DNA from: Streptomyces sp. NBC_00234
Lineage (GTDB): Bacteria > Actinomycetota > Actinomycetes > Streptomycetales > Streptomycetaceae
NCBI RefSeq assembly: GCF_036195325.1
Contig: NZ_CP108101.1
Coordinates: 2,170,001-2,234,000, forward strand
Reading direction: 5' to 3'
DNA: 64,000 bases
The notes beneath the pieces were generated by a model. It had not been told where the DNA came from and made no database searches. It saw only the letters and a list, made by a program, of their open reading frames with translations. The position numbers and the translations under genes are program-made. Shown in pieces: positions 7,989 to 17,166 of the stretch. Within the stretch, counting starts at the first letter, position 1. Each line of letters opens with the position of its first letter.

Positions 7989-8894
7989 TCAGTAGCGGTA
8001 CTGCTCGTTCTGGCCGGTGTCGTAGCCGTTGCCGTACGGGGCGGGCTGTACGGGATCCTGCGGAGGGACCGGCGGATACTGCTCGGCCTCGCGCTGCTGC
8101 GGAACCCAGACGCCTCCCGGCGGGGTCTCCGCGCCGTACTGCTGGGGGTAGGGATCGGCGTACTGCTGCTGGCCGCCGTAGCTGTCGTAACCGTTGCCGT
8201 AGCTGTCGTACGAGCCGTACGGCGCGGAGCCGCCGGTGGTACCCGTCCCGATGTACGGGTCGGAGTACGCCGCGTAGCTCTGCTGGCCCGTCCCGTAGTC
8301 GTACTGCCCCGCGTAGGTGTCCTGGCCCGGGGACGTGCCCTGCGTGGCGTAGCCGTCCTGCCCGGCGTAGGGGTCCTGGGCGGGCTGGGAGTAGTCGGGG
8401 TACGGGGCGTAGGCGTCGTACGGGGCTTCGCCGTGCTCCGTCCGCCCGCCGTTCGCTGCGGCGTAGGCGGACTCGGTGTACACGCCGTACTGCCCGGTGT
8501 CGTCGGGCAGCGGCTCCGGCGCGTAGACCGCGGCGGGGGCCTCCGGTTCGGGCTGGTACTCCAGGTCGGAGACCTCCAGGGTCGGCTCCCTGGTGGCGGA
8601 CTGCTCGCTTCCGCCGCGGCGGCGCCGGCTCTCGCCGGGACTGCCGCCTATGGCCCAGCCCGTGGAGAAGCCCCGCCTGAAGGAGAGCGTCACATAGGTC
8701 TGGCCGGTCGCGAAGGCGACAGCGCCGAGGGCGATCACCAGCACGGACGGGATCAGCACGCCTATGACCACGAGGAGGAAGCCGCCGAAGGCGAGCAGCC
8801 GCCAGCGCAGCCGTGCCTTGTACTGCAGCAGCACCTCACCGAGCAGCCACAGCGCCACGATGCCGAATGCGATGTAGAGGACCGTCCAGCCCAC
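7989..8894 (-). CDS. Membrane protein with a long Tyr/Gly/Gln/Pro-rich tail
   Basis: A protein of 301 residues. The first 75 residues hold two or three hydrophobic helices (VLYIAFGIVALWLLGEVLL and LLAFGGFLLVVIGVLIPSVLVIALGAVAFATG). The remaining two-thirds is low complexity and probably disordered, with about 30 tyrosines in the last 190 residues, in units such as DPYAGQDGYATQG and YGSYDSYGNGYDSYGGQQQ. I do not recognise a characterised family; similar proteins occur next to metF in other Streptomyces. The start ATG at 8894 follows a GGAGGGGGC-type site. Function unknown; the tail could mediate weak multivalent contacts or be Tyr-phosphorylated. Confidence 0.75.
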   Translation of the reverse strand: MGWTVLYIAFGIVALWLLGEVLLQYKARLRWRLLAFGGFLLVVIGVLIPSVLVIALGAVAFATGQTYVTLSFRRGFSTGWAIGGSPGESRRRRGGSEQSATREPTLEVSDLEYQPEPEAPAAVYAPEPLPDDTGQYGVYTESAYAAANGGRTEHGEAPYDAYAPYPDYSQPAQDPYAGQDGYATQGTSPGQDTYAGQYDYGTGQQSYAAYSDPYIGTGTTGGSAPYGSYDSYGNGYDSYGGQQQYADPYPQQYGAETPPGGVWVPQQREAEQYPPVPPQDPVQPAPYGNGYDTGQNEQYRY

Positions 8895-8945
8895 GCCCGC
8901 CCCCTCCTGCGGCCACCGCCCCCGGTAGGTGGCGGGTACGGCCGG

Positions 8946-9863
8946 TCACGACTGCTTGTGCAGTCCGAGATTCTCGTAGATCTCGAGCGTTGCCGTCGAG
9001 TTGTTGAGCGTAATGAAGTGCAGTCCGGGGACACCCTCGGAGAGCAACCTCGCGCAGAACTCCGTTGCGAACTCGATGCCAATGGAGCGTACAGCGGCGG
9101 GATCGTCCTTGGCGGCGAGGATGCGTTCTTTCAGCGAGGAAGGGAAAGATGCGTTGCTGAGCTGCGCGAACCTTTCCAGCTGCCGGGCACTGGTGAGCGG
9201 CATGACCTCGGGAATGATGGGCGTTTCGCAACCCGCAGCGACCACACGGTCACGCATCCGCAGATAGTCCTCCGGATTGAAGAACATCTGAGTGATCGCA
9301 TAATCGGCACCGGCACGGCACTTGTCCACGAAATGACCGATGTCGGTGTCCCAGTCGGTCGAGCGCGGGTGCATTTCGGGAAAGGCGGCGACGCCGACAC
9401 AGAAATCGCCGGACTCCTTGATGAGCCGGACGAGGTCGGCCGCGTACCGCACACCGCTCGAGTGCCTGACCCACTCACCCATCGGGTCGCCGGGCGGGTC
9501 TCCGCGCACGGCGAGGATGTTCCTGATTCCGGCGTCCGCGTACTGCCCGACCATGTTGCGCAGCTCCGCGATGGAGTGGTCGACGGCGGTGAGGTGCGCG
9601 ACGGGGGTGAGCGTGGAGTCCTCGGCGATCTGCTGCGTCGCCCTGACCGTCCCGGAGCGGGTGGAACCACCGGCTCCGTACGTCACGGAGACGAAGCTCG
9701 GGGCGACCGCCTCGACCCGGCGCAGCGCATTCCAGAGGTTCCGCTCGCCCTTTTCCGTCTTGGGCGCCCAGAACTCGAACGAGTACGAGGTCTTGCCGGT
9801 CGCGAGCAGCTCACGCACGGTGCGCGCGTGATCCGTCCTGGTGGAGGGTGTGCCAAGGGCCAT
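8946..9863 (-). CDS. metF: 5,10-methylenetetrahydrofolate reductase
   Basis: A protein of 305 residues, the usual length for bacterial MetF. It reduces methylene-THF to methyl-THF with FAD, feeding methionine synthase. Visible family signatures are [19 protein letters not shown] (substrate-binding Glu in FEF), [34 protein letters not shown] and [22 protein letters not shown] and [10 protein letters not shown]. It begins with ATG at 9863. The upstream gene on the same strand is thiE (gap 109 nt), but a stem-loop lies between, so a separate transcript is likely. No SAM riboswitch is seen before it. Confidence 0.97.
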   Translation of the reverse strand: MALGTPSTRTDHARTVRELLATGKTSYSFEFWAPKTEKGERNLWNALRRVEAVAPSFVSVTYGAGGSTRSGTVRATQQIAEDSTLTPVAHLTAVDHSIAELRNMVGQYADAGIRNILAVRGDPPGDPMGEWVRHSSGVRYAADLVRLIKESGDFCVGVAAFPEMHPRSTDWDTDIGHFVDKCRAGADYAITQMFFNPEDYLRMRDRVVAAGCETPIIPEVMPLTSARQLERFAQLSNASFPSSLKERILAAKDDPAAVRSIGIEFATEFCARLLSEGVPGLHFITLNNSTATLEIYENLGLHKQS

Positions 9864-9931
9864 ACTGGGAGGTTAACCAGGGCTGGGCGGTACCCCAACC
9901 AGATCAGGCAATTTGCCCGAATTGAAAGGGG

Positions 9932-9954
9932 TGTTGTCCACCCTTCGGACAACA
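9932..9954 (-). terminator. Stem-loop between thiE and metF
   Basis: An 8-bp perfect inverted repeat (TGTTGTCC at 9932-9939, GGACAACA at 9947-9954) with a 7-nt loop lies between the end of thiE and the start of metF, both on the minus strand. It may end the thiE transcript or act in the metF leader. There is no U-tract, so the call is tentative. Confidence 0.4.
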
Positions 9955-9972
9955 ACCCGGACAGCGCCCTTC

Positions 9973-10623
9973 TCAGCTGGCGCGTGCCCTGACGCGCTCG
10001 GCGAGGTGGGCGGTGGCCGCGGCCGGATCATCGGCCTCGGTGATCGCCCGCACGACGACGACCCTGCGGGCGCCCGCGTCCAGGACCTCGTCCAGATTGC
10101 CCGCGTCGATCCCGCCGATGGCGAACCAGGGGCGCGGCTGGGCGAGCGAGGCCGCGTAGCGCACGAGCCCGAGGCCCGGTGCGTAGCGGCCGGGCTTGGT
10201 CGGGGTGGGCCAGCAGGGGCCCGTGCAGAAGTAGTCCACGCCGGGCTCGGCGACCGCGGCGTCGACCTCGGACTCGCCGTGGGTGGAGCGGCCGATGACC
10301 ACGTCCTGGCCTATGACGGCCCGGGCGGCGGGCACCGGCAGGTCTCCCTGTCCCAGGTGCAGCACGTCGGAACCGATGGCGTGGGCGACATCGGCGCGGT
10401 CGTTCACCGCGAGGAGCTTCCCGTGGCGCTTGCACGCGTCGGCGAACACCGCGAGGTGTTCGAGCTCCTCCCCTGCTTCCATGCCCTTGTCGCGCAACTG
10501 GACGATGTCCACGCCGGAGCTGAGAACGGCGTCCAGGAACGCGGGGAGGTCACCCTGCCTCTTGCGTGCGTCCGTGCACAGATAGAGCCGGGCGTCGGAC
10601 AGCAGCGTGCGAGGCGTGGACAT
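9973..10623 (-). CDS. thiE: thiamine-phosphate synthase
   Basis: A protein of 216 residues, normal for the family. It joins hydroxymethylpyrimidine diphosphate and thiazole phosphate to make thiamine monophosphate. Signatures seen are the strand-helix start [21 protein letters not shown], the metal/diphosphate-binding [24 protein letters not shown], the phosphate loop [11 protein letters not shown] and [26 protein letters not shown]. It begins with ATG at 10623 with no room for a TPP riboswitch upstream, unlike the thiO unit 2.3 kb away. Confidence 0.95.
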   Translation of the reverse strand: MSTPRTLLSDARLYLCTDARKRQGDLPAFLDAVLSSGVDIVQLRDKGMEAGEELEHLAVFADACKRHGKLLAVNDRADVAHAIGSDVLHLGQGDLPVPAARAVIGQDVVIGRSTHGESEVDAAVAEPGVDYFCTGPCWPTPTKPGRYAPGLGLVRYAASLAQPRPWFAIGGIDAGNLDEVLDAGARRVVVVRAITEADDPAAATAHLAERVRARAS

Positions 10624-10651
10624 GGTGAGGTTCCCCCGTCGGTACGGCGGG

Positions 10652-10678
10652 GTGCGGGCCGTGTGGCACGGCCCGCAC
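10652..10678 (-). terminator. Hairpin terminator after the Rv2175c-like gene
   Basis: A perfect 12-bp stem (10652-10663 with 10667-10678) and 3-nt loop sits between the stop of the Rv2175c-type gene (10699) and the start of thiE (10623), both on the minus strand. It separates the two transcripts; there is no clear U-run. Confidence 0.6.
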
Positions 10679-10698
10679 TCCGTGTGCGGTTGTCTCGG

Positions 10699-11064
10699 TC
10701 AGACGGCGAGCGCCTGGGCGCGGCGCTTCACCTCCGTACCGCGATTCTCACTCAGCGCCTGCGCGGGCGTACCGGGCAGGGTCGGGTCGGCGGTGAAGAG
10801 CCACTCCAGCATCTCTTCGTCCTTGTAGCCGTCGTCCCTCAGGAGCGTCAGGGTCCCCGCGAGGCCCTTGACCACCTTGTCGCCGTCGATGAAGGCGGCA
10901 GGCACCTGGAGTGCCCGGTTCTCACCGCGTCGTACGGCGATGAGCTGGCCTTCCTTGACCAGCTGCCGCACGCGCGTCACCTCGATATCGAGCATTTCCG
11001 CGATGTCGGGGAGGTAGAGCCAGGCAGGGACGAGAGCATCGATCTTTGCGTCAATCTCGGTCAC
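10699..11064 (-). CDS. Rv2175c-family DNA-binding protein
   Basis: A protein of 121 residues. It begins MTEIDAKIDALVPAWLYLPD and contains a winged-helix type segment, DIAEMLDIEVTRVRQLVKEGQLIAVRRGENRALQVPAAFID, followed by a C-terminal region (KGLAGTLTLLRDDGYKDEEMLEWLFT). This matches the Mycobacterium tuberculosis Rv2175c family, whose founder binds DNA and is phosphorylated by the Ser/Thr kinase PknL encoded beside it. In this window a PASTA kinase lies about 4 kb away (15235), so the same kinase-substrate link is a reasonable inference. The target sites are unknown. Divergent spacing to neighbours is short; the start is ATG at 11064. Confidence 0.85.
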   Translation of the reverse strand: MTEIDAKIDALVPAWLYLPDIAEMLDIEVTRVRQLVKEGQLIAVRRGENRALQVPAAFIDGDKVVKGLAGTLTLLRDDGYKDEEMLEWLFTADPTLPGTPAQALSENRGTEVKRRAQALAV

Positions 11065-11134
11065 AAGGACAAGCGTGCCATCCCGGACTGACAGTCGGTA
11101 GCCGGGCCGACCGTAAGGGGGTCACGAGGTGGTG

Positions 11135-12379
11135 TCAGAGCGTCGCCGATTTGAGCGGTACGGAGGGGTCGGCGGCCCGCTCCGGGTCGACGAGGGCGCC
11201 CGATTCGATGAGTTTGCGTCCCTGCGCCAGGTCGCGCGGACGGCCGACTGCCAGCAGGGCGACCAGGGCTCCTTCGCGCAGCCAGCACACCGACCAGGCC
11301 GCCTGGGCCGGGTCGCCGCGCCACAGCAGGGTGTCGGCGCCCGCGTGGTGGCCGGCGTACTGCACGAAGCGGTCGAACTGCTCGGACCAGAAGTAGGGCA
11401 CCGGGTCGTACGGCTGCGGCTGCCCGTCACCGTCGGCGGCGGCGATGGCGGCGGCGACGGTCCGCGGCCCCTGGAGGGCGTTGTCCCAGTGGTGGACGAG
11501 CAGGCGTTCGCCGTAGCGGGCGGAGGGGAAGGAGGCGCAGTCCCCGACCGCGTACACGTCGGGCAGCGAACTGCGCAGCGTGCTGTCCGCGGTGACCGAG
11601 CCGTCCGGGCCGAGCGCGATGCCCGAGCCGGCCAGCCAGCGGGTGGCGGGCCGGGCGCCGATGCCCACGACCACCGCTCCGGCCGGGATCACCCGGCCGT
11701 CCGCCAGGACGACGGCTCCGGGCTCGACCCGGGCCACCCGAGCGCCGGTGAGGAGTTCCGCGCCGCTCTGCGCGTACCAGTGGGCCATGGGGGCGGCGAC
11801 CTCGGCGGGCAGGGCGCCCGCGAGGGGCAGTCCGGCCGCCTCGACGACGGTGACGGCGCAGCCGGCGGCGCGGGCCGCGGTGGCGAACTCGGCACCGATC
11901 CAGCCGGCCCCGACCACCACGATGTCGTGCTGCCGCTCCAGGACCGGCCGCAGCCGTGCGGCGTCGTCGAGGGTGCGCAGGAGGTGGACGCCGGGGACGC
12001 CCTCGGAGCCCGGCAGGACGATCGGTTCCGCGCCGGTGGCGAGGACCAGGGTGTCGTACGGAACGGGGCCGTCCGGGGTGTCGAGTTCGTGCGCCCCGGG
12101 CCGCAGCCCCGTCACGTCCAGCCCGAGACGCAGGGTGATGTCCAGCGCCTCGAAGTCGACGTCGAAGGCGGAGTCCTCGGCCTTGCCGAGCAGGACCGCC
12201 TTGGAGAGCGGCGGCCGGTCGTACGGCTGGTGCGGTTCCGCGCCGATCAGTGTGACGGGCCCGGTGAAGCCCCGTTCGCGCAGGGCCACCGCGGTCTGGA
12301 CGCCCGCCATACCCGCCCCCACGACCACGAGGTGCCGTGTCCGCCGACCCGCTGCCCGCTGTTCCGTCTGCTCGCTCAC
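11135..12379 (-). CDS. FAD/NAD(P)-dependent oxidoreductase (ferredoxin/rubredoxin reductase type)
   Basis: A protein of 414 residues with the three landmarks of the class: an FAD dinucleotide motif (LVVVGAGMAGVQTAVALRERG), an NAD(P)H motif in the middle (DIVVVGAGWIGAEFATAARAAG) and the late FAD contact (DVYAVGDCASFPS). It probably passes electrons from NAD(P)H to a ferredoxin or rubredoxin, but no ferredoxin gene is adjacent. The GTG at 12379 lies 6 nt after a -10 box TAAGGT, predicting a leaderless mRNA. A palindrome at 12396-12412 lies just upstream of that -10 box and is a likely operator. Confidence 0.88.
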   Translation of the reverse strand: MSEQTEQRAAGRRTRHLVVVGAGMAGVQTAVALRERGFTGPVTLIGAEPHQPYDRPPLSKAVLLGKAEDSAFDVDFEALDITLRLGLDVTGLRPGAHELDTPDGPVPYDTLVLATGAEPIVLPGSEGVPGVHLLRTLDDAARLRPVLERQHDIVVVGAGWIGAEFATAARAAGCAVTVVEAAGLPLAGALPAEVAAPMAHWYAQSGAELLTGARVARVEPGAVVLADGRVIPAGAVVVGIGARPATRWLAGSGIALGPDGSVTADSTLRSSLPDVYAVGDCASFPSARYGERLLVHHWDNALQGPRTVAAAIAAADGDGQPQPYDPVPYFWSEQFDRFVQYAGHHAGADTLLWRGDPAQAAWSVCWLREGALVALLAVGRPRDLAQGRKLIESGALVDPERAADPSVPLKSATL

Positions 12380-12395
12380 CCGTCCACCTTAAACA

Positions 12396-12412
12396 CCTGA
12401 CGCATCGTCAGG
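12396..12412. promoter_or_regulatory. Palindromic operator candidate before the flavoprotein gene
   Basis: CCTGACG and CGTCAGG form a perfect 7-bp inverted repeat with a 3-nt centre. It lies immediately upstream of the leaderless -10 box (TAAGGT, 12386-12391) of the flavoprotein gene, between -10 and -35, where a repressor of the TetR class would block the promoter. It also overlaps the last codons of the hypothetical gene upstream. No regulator gene is adjacent. Confidence 0.55.
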
Positions 12413-12749
12413 AAGAGACTTCCTCCACGATGCTCGTCCCGCTGCCCTCCTGGGACTCCCACCGCCACCGCTCCGCCAGCCGCACGCGGCCGTCCGGAAG
12501 GCCGACGACGGTCGATACGCAGTGGCCCGAGGAGGTCGTTCCGTCGTGCTTCAGCTGGACGTAGCGAAAGTCCAGGACGTCTCCGGCGCGGGTGCCCACC
12601 AGATGGCCCCTGAGCACGTCACCACCCGCGTACTCGGCCCAGATCACGCCGTCGCGCTCGTGGTACGTGAAGCGGGTACGGGTGCCGACCTGGCCCGGAG
12701 CCTGGTCGGCGACCGGAGAGAGGACGAGTCCGTCGAGCGAACGGGCCAC
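12408..12749 (-). CDS. Conserved hypothetical protein, small beta-rich fold
   Basis: A protein of 113 residues with alternating strands and many Gly and Trp/Tyr residues (TRTRFTYHERDGVIWAEYAGGDVLRGHLVGTRAGDVLDFRYVQLKHDGTTSSGHCVST, then GRVRLAERWRWESQEGSGTSIVEEV). It resembles small calycin-like proteins that databases often mislabel as N-acetylglutamate synthase; I assign no function. The GTG at 12749 has GGGAG 9 nt upstream. It lies between the thiamine unit (divergent) and the flavoprotein gene (same strand, 28 nt gap), whose operator it overlaps. Confidence 0.6.
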   Translation of the reverse strand: MARSLDGLVLSPVADQAPGQVGTRTRFTYHERDGVIWAEYAGGDVLRGHLVGTRAGDVLDFRYVQLKHDGTTSSGHCVSTVVGLPDGRVRLAERWRWESQEGSGTSIVEEVSS

Positions 12750-12825
12750 GGCGGTTGCTCCCTTACTGGCTGACTGCGGGTCTTACTGACCACGGGCGAC
12801 GGGGTTTAGGGTGGCCAACGTAAAA

Positions 12826-12919
12826 CACTCGCGGGAGCCCGGACGCACCGGGCTGAGAGGGAGGCTGGACGGCCTCCGACCGTACGAACCTGATCCGGGT
12901 CATGCCGGCGAAGGGAGGG
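12826..12919 (+). promoter_or_regulatory. TPP riboswitch (THI element)
   Basis: The leader of thiO carries the conserved parts of the thiamine pyrophosphate aptamer: GGGCTGAGAGGGA near 12850 for the pyrimidine-sensing arm, and GAACCTGATCCGGGTCATGC (12887-12906) with the closing GAAGGGA (12911-12917) for the pyrophosphate arm. It ends 12 nt before the ATG of thiO, with the ribosome-binding purines right at the 3' side and no terminator hairpin. TPP therefore probably blocks translation initiation of thiO-thiS-thiG. Confidence 0.95.
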
Positions 12920-12930
12920 GCTGGAAGCCC

Positions 12931-14115
12931 ATGCGTGCTCAACGGAACGGATGCGACGTCCTCGTCATCGGGGGCGGCATCATCGGACTGGTCACGGCCT
13001 GGCGGGCGGCGCAACGCGGCCTGCGCACGGCGGTCGCCGATCCCGAACCGGGCGGCGGGGCCGCCGGAGTGGCGGCCGGAATGCTGGCCGCCGTCACCGA
13101 ACTCCACTACGGCGAACAGACACTGCTCGGCCTCAATGTCGCGTCCGCCGCCCGCTATCCCGCGTTCGCGGCGGAGCTGGAGGAGGCGAGCGGGCAGGAG
13201 ATCGGCTTCCGCGCCTGCGGCACCCTGGCCGTGGCGCTCGACTCCGACGACCGCGCCCATCTGCGCGAACTGCACGCGCTGCAGCAGCGTTCGGGGCTGG
13301 AGTCCGAGTGGCTCACCGGCCGCGAGTGCCGCCGGCTGGAACCGATGCTGGCGCCCGGAGTGCGCGGCGGACTGCGTGTCGACGGCGACCACCAGGTCGA
13401 TCCGCGACGGCTGGCCGCGGCGCTGCTGACCGCCTGCGAACGCGCCGGAGTGGTCTTCCACCGGACCTGGACGCGGGAGTTGTCCGTCGTCGGCGACCGT
13501 GCCGCCGGAGCGGTGCTCGCGGAAGGGACGGAGCTCTCCGCCGACCAGGTCGTCCTCGCCGCCGGCAGCCTCAGCGGCCGGCTCGCGGGGCTGCCCGACG
13601 ACGTCGTCCCGCCGGTCCGCCCGGTCAAGGGCCAGGTGCTCCGGCTGACCGTGCCGCCCGCGTACGCCCCGTTCCTGAGCCGGACGGTGCGCGCCGTGGT
13701 CCGCGGCAGCCACCTGTATCTCGTCCCCCGGGCGAACGGCGAGCTGGTCGTCGGCGCGACCAGCGAGGAGCTCGGCTGGGACACCACCGTCACGGCGGGC
13801 GGCGTGTACGAGCTGCTGCGTGACGCGCACGAGCTGGTGCCCGGCATCACCGAACTGCCCCTCACCGAGACGCGGGCGGGCCTGCGCCCGGCCTCTCCCG
13901 ACAACGCGCCCCTGCTGGGCCCGACGGCCCTGCCCGGTCTCCACCTCGCCACCGGCCACCACCGCAACGGGGTGCTGCTGACCCCGGTCACCGGCGACGT
14001 GATGGCGCACGTGCTGACCACCGGCGAACTGCCGGAGGTGGGCCGCCCCTTCGCGCCGAGCCGTTTCGCCCCCTCCCCCTCCGCCGCCCCCGTGCCTCAG
14101 GAGCAGCCCGCATGA
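12931..14115 (+). CDS. thiO: glycine oxidase for thiamine thiazole synthesis
   Basis: A protein of 394 residues of the DAO family. It oxidises glycine to the imine needed by ThiG for the thiazole ring. The FAD motif is at the N-terminus (CDVLVIGGGIIGLVTAWRAAQRG), then GAAGVAAGMLAAVTE, and near the C-terminus the typical ETRAGLRPASPDNAPLLGPT and GLHLATGHHRNGVLLTPVTG. The ATG at 12931 directly follows the TPP riboswitch. It overlaps thiS by 4 bp (ATGA), so thiO-thiS-thiG form one operon under thiamine control. Confidence 0.95.
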   Translation: MRAQRNGCDVLVIGGGIIGLVTAWRAAQRGLRTAVADPEPGGGAAGVAAGMLAAVTELHYGEQTLLGLNVASAARYPAFAAELEEASGQEIGFRACGTLAVALDSDDRAHLRELHALQQRSGLESEWLTGRECRRLEPMLAPGVRGGLRVDGDHQVDPRRLAAALLTACERAGVVFHRTWTRELSVVGDRAAGAVLAEGTELSADQVVLAAGSLSGRLAGLPDDVVPPVRPVKGQVLRLTVPPAYAPFLSRTVRAVVRGSHLYLVPRANGELVVGATSEELGWDTTVTAGGVYELLRDAHELVPGITELPLTETRAGLRPASPDNAPLLGPTALPGLHLATGHHRNGVLLTPVTGDVMAHVLTTGELPEVGRPFAPSRFAPSPSAAPVPQEQPA

Positions 14116-14336
14116 CCGAGCACCTGTCCGGCCCCGTCCTGATCTCCGTGAACGGGGAACGCCGAGGCGTTCCCCACGACACCCCGCTGGACACCCTCGT
14201 GGCGACGCTCACCGCCTCGCACTCCGGAGTGGCCGCCGCCGTCAACGAGACCGTCGTACCGCGCAGCCAGTGGTCCTCCACCGCGCTCGCCGACGGAGAC
14301 CGCGTCGAGGTCCTCACCGCGGTCCAGGGAGGCTGA
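14112..14336 (+). CDS. thiS: sulfur carrier protein ThiS
   Basis: A protein of 74 residues with a beta-grasp fold. It ends in the diagnostic Gly-Gly (VLTAVQGG), the site of adenylation and thiocarboxylate formation. It delivers sulfur to ThiG in thiazole synthesis. The start codon overlaps the thiO stop (ATGA) and thiG begins 3 nt after its stop, so all three genes are tightly coupled. The adenylating partner ThiF/MoeB and cysteine desulfurase are not adjacent. Confidence 0.95.
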   Translation: MTEHLSGPVLISVNGERRGVPHDTPLDTLVATLTASHSGVAAAVNETVVPRSQWSSTALADGDRVEVLTAVQGG

Positions 14337-15134
<798 letters not shown>

Positions 15135-15234
15135 ACGGGGCCCGGAGCGTGTCCCTGTCACGGCTCGGCTGCAGTAGCGCCCCGGAGCTGCCCGGACCGT
15201 CCGCCGTGTCAGCGGCGGCTCGTAGACTCGGTGC

Positions 15235-17160
15235 GTGGATACGACCCTCCAGGACCCCATGATCGGGCAGCTGCTCGACGGCCGCTATCGCGTCGACGCG
15301 CGGATCGCCGTCGGTGGCATGGCCACGGTCTACCGGGCCACGGACACCCGGCTCGACCGGGTGCTCGCCCTCAAGGTGATGCACCCGGCCCTCGCGACCG
15401 ACGCCTCGTTCGTCGAGCGCTTCATCCGCGAGGCGAAGTCGGTGGCCAAGCTGGCGCACCCCAATGTCGTCGCGGTCTTCGACCAGGGCGCCCAAGGGGC
15501 GTACGTCTACCTGGCGATGGAGTACGTCGCGGGGTGCACCCTGCGTGACGTCCTGCGCGAGCGCGGTGCGCTCCAGCCCCGGGCAGCCCTGGACATCATG
15601 GAGCCGGTCCTCGCGGCCCTCGGTGCCGCGCACCGCGCGGGCTTCGTCCACCGCGACATGAAGCCGGAGAACGTCCTGATAGGGGACGACGGCCGCGTGA
15701 AGGTCGCCGACTTCGGTCTCGTACGGGCGGTGGGCACCGTCACGGAGACCACCGGATCGCTCCTGGGCACCGTGTCGTATCTCGCACCCGAACAGATCGA
15801 GCACGGCACCGCCGACACCCGGGCCGATGTCTACGCGTGCGGTGTCGTGCTCTACGAGATGCTGACCGGCAGCAAGCCGCACACCGGGGACACCGCCGCC
15901 CAGGTCATCTACCAGCACCTCAACGAGGACGTCCCGGCGCCGTCCGCGGTCGTCCCGGGGCTCCCGGTGGAGCTGGACTCCCTGGTGGCGAGCGCCACCG
16001 CCCGCAACGCCGAGGTGCGCCCGCAGGACGCGGTGGTGCTGCTGGCCGAGACGCGCGAGTGCCGGGCCGCCCTCACCGACGAGCAGCTCGACGCGTCGCC
16101 CCCGCAGGCCCGCAGCGACGAGCACGACGGCGCCGACGACCGTACGAGCGTGATTCCGCGCGTACTGCCGCCCGGCCAGGGCACCGCCCACCACACCAGC
16201 CGGCTGGAGATGCCGCCCTCGCTGCCGCCGCGGCGGCACGGGACCGGCAGGCGCGGCCCCTTCGGAGCGGGCCCCCGACGCGGGATAGTCGCCGCGCTCG
16301 CCGCGGTCCTGCTGGTGCTGGGCGTCGGCACGGGCGTCTGGTACATCAACTCCGGGCAGTTCACGCGTGTCCCCTCACTGCTGGGCCAGACCGAGAAGTC
16401 CGCCCAGCAGCGGCTGGCGGACGCGGGTCTCGACGTGAAGGGCATCGACCGCGCCTACAGCGACACCGCCGCCCGCGGCACGGTGATGAGCAGCGACCCG
16501 GGTTCCGGCGAGCGGATCCGCGGGAACGACTCCGTGCGGCTCGTCGTCTCCCGCGGTCCCGAAATGGTGGACGTGCCGGATGTCGAGGGCATCACGCTCG
16601 CCGATGCCCGACGTGCGCTGAAGGAAGCCGGCCTGGTGCCCGGGATGGTGACCCGGGAGTTCAGCGAGGACGTGGCGCGGGGCGAGGTGGTCCGTACGGA
16701 CCCCGAGGCCGGCACCGAGCGCCACTCCGAATCGGCGGTCGCCCTGGTGGTCAGCAAGGGCAGCCCGGTCGACGTTCCCGATGTCACCGGCCTCTCGGTC
16801 GACGACGCCACCGCCGCGCTGCGGGAGGCGGGGCTGAAGGCCGAGGTCCTGCCCGGCCGGGTGAATTCCGCCGAGGCCGCCGGCGACATCGCCGAGCAGA
16901 CGCCTGCCGACGGCGCGGAGGCGGCCGAGGGCGACTCCGTCGAGCTCACGGTCTCCAAGGGGCCGCGGATGCTCGATGTCCCGGACGTCACGGGCAAGGA
17001 CGTCGACGAGGCCAGGAGCACACTGGAGGAGGCGGGGTTCGAGGTCGAGGTCGACCGGCCGTTCCTGTCCTTCAGCGACACCATCGAAAGGCAGTCCGTC
17101 GAAGGCGGCGAACAGGCCGCCGAGGGCTCCACGATCACGATCAGGACCAAGGGACTGTAG
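15235..17160 (+). CDS. Ser/Thr protein kinase with C-terminal PASTA domains (PknL/PknB type)
   Basis: A protein of 641 residues. The kinase domain spans about residues 15-280: Gly-rich loop (VGGMATVYRATD), ATP-binding Lys (LALKVM), catalytic loop HRDMKPEN, DFG and APEQ. A disordered linker follows, one transmembrane helix near residues 345-368 (IVAALAAVLLVLGVGTGVWYI), then four extracytoplasmic PASTA repeats (about 375-641) that bind peptidoglycan or lipid II fragments. It senses the cell wall. By position next to Rv2175c-like and aroG-like genes it corresponds to mycobacterial pknL. The GTG start lies 6 nt after a -10 box TAGACT (15223-15228), so the mRNA is probably leaderless. The next gene follows after 6 nt. 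Confidence 0.95.
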   Translation: MDTTLQDPMIGQLLDGRYRVDARIAVGGMATVYRATDTRLDRVLALKVMHPALATDASFVERFIREAKSVAKLAHPNVVAVFDQGAQGAYVYLAMEYVAGCTLRDVLRERGALQPRAALDIMEPVLAALGAAHRAGFVHRDMKPENVLIGDDGRVKVADFGLVRAVGTVTETTGSLLGTVSYLAPEQIEHGTADTRADVYACGVVLYEMLTGSKPHTGDTAAQVIYQHLNEDVPAPSAVVPGLPVELDSLVASATARNAEVRPQDAVVLLAETRECRAALTDEQLDASPPQARSDEHDGADDRTSVIPRVLPPGQGTAHHTSRLEMPPSLPPRRHGTGRRGPFGAGPRRGIVAALAAVLLVLGVGTGVWYINSGQFTRVPSLLGQTEKSAQQRLADAGLDVKGIDRAYSDTAARGTVMSSDPGSGERIRGNDSVRLVVSRGPEMVDVPDVEGITLADARRALKEAGLVPGMVTREFSEDVARGEVVRTDPEAGTERHSESAVALVVSKGSPVDVPDVTGLSVDDATAALREAGLKAEVLPGRVNSAEAAGDIAEQTPADGAEAAEGDSVELTVSKGPRMLDVPDVTGKDVDEARSTLEEAGFEVEVDRPFLSFSDTIERQSVEGGEQAAEGSTITIRTKGL

Positions 17161-17166
17161 ATCCAC

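Noticed and set aside
8000..8500. Repeated GTA-rich units suggestive of a direct-repeat array
   Set aside because: These are Tyr codons of the low-complexity tail; spacing is irregular and there are no CRISPR-like spacers.
9864..9972. Possible riboswitch before metF
   Set aside because: Only a simple 8-bp stem-loop is present. No conserved SAM, SAH or cobalamin motif could be found.
7935..9992. A 685-codon open frame on the plus strand opposite the Tyr-rich protein and metF
   Set aside because: Complement of the real genes; no domain and no ribosome-binding site. metF is unambiguous on the other strand.
10624..10698. Possible TPP riboswitch before thiE
   Set aside because: The gap is only 75 nt and consists mostly of the terminator hairpin; none of the TPP consensus boxes is seen.
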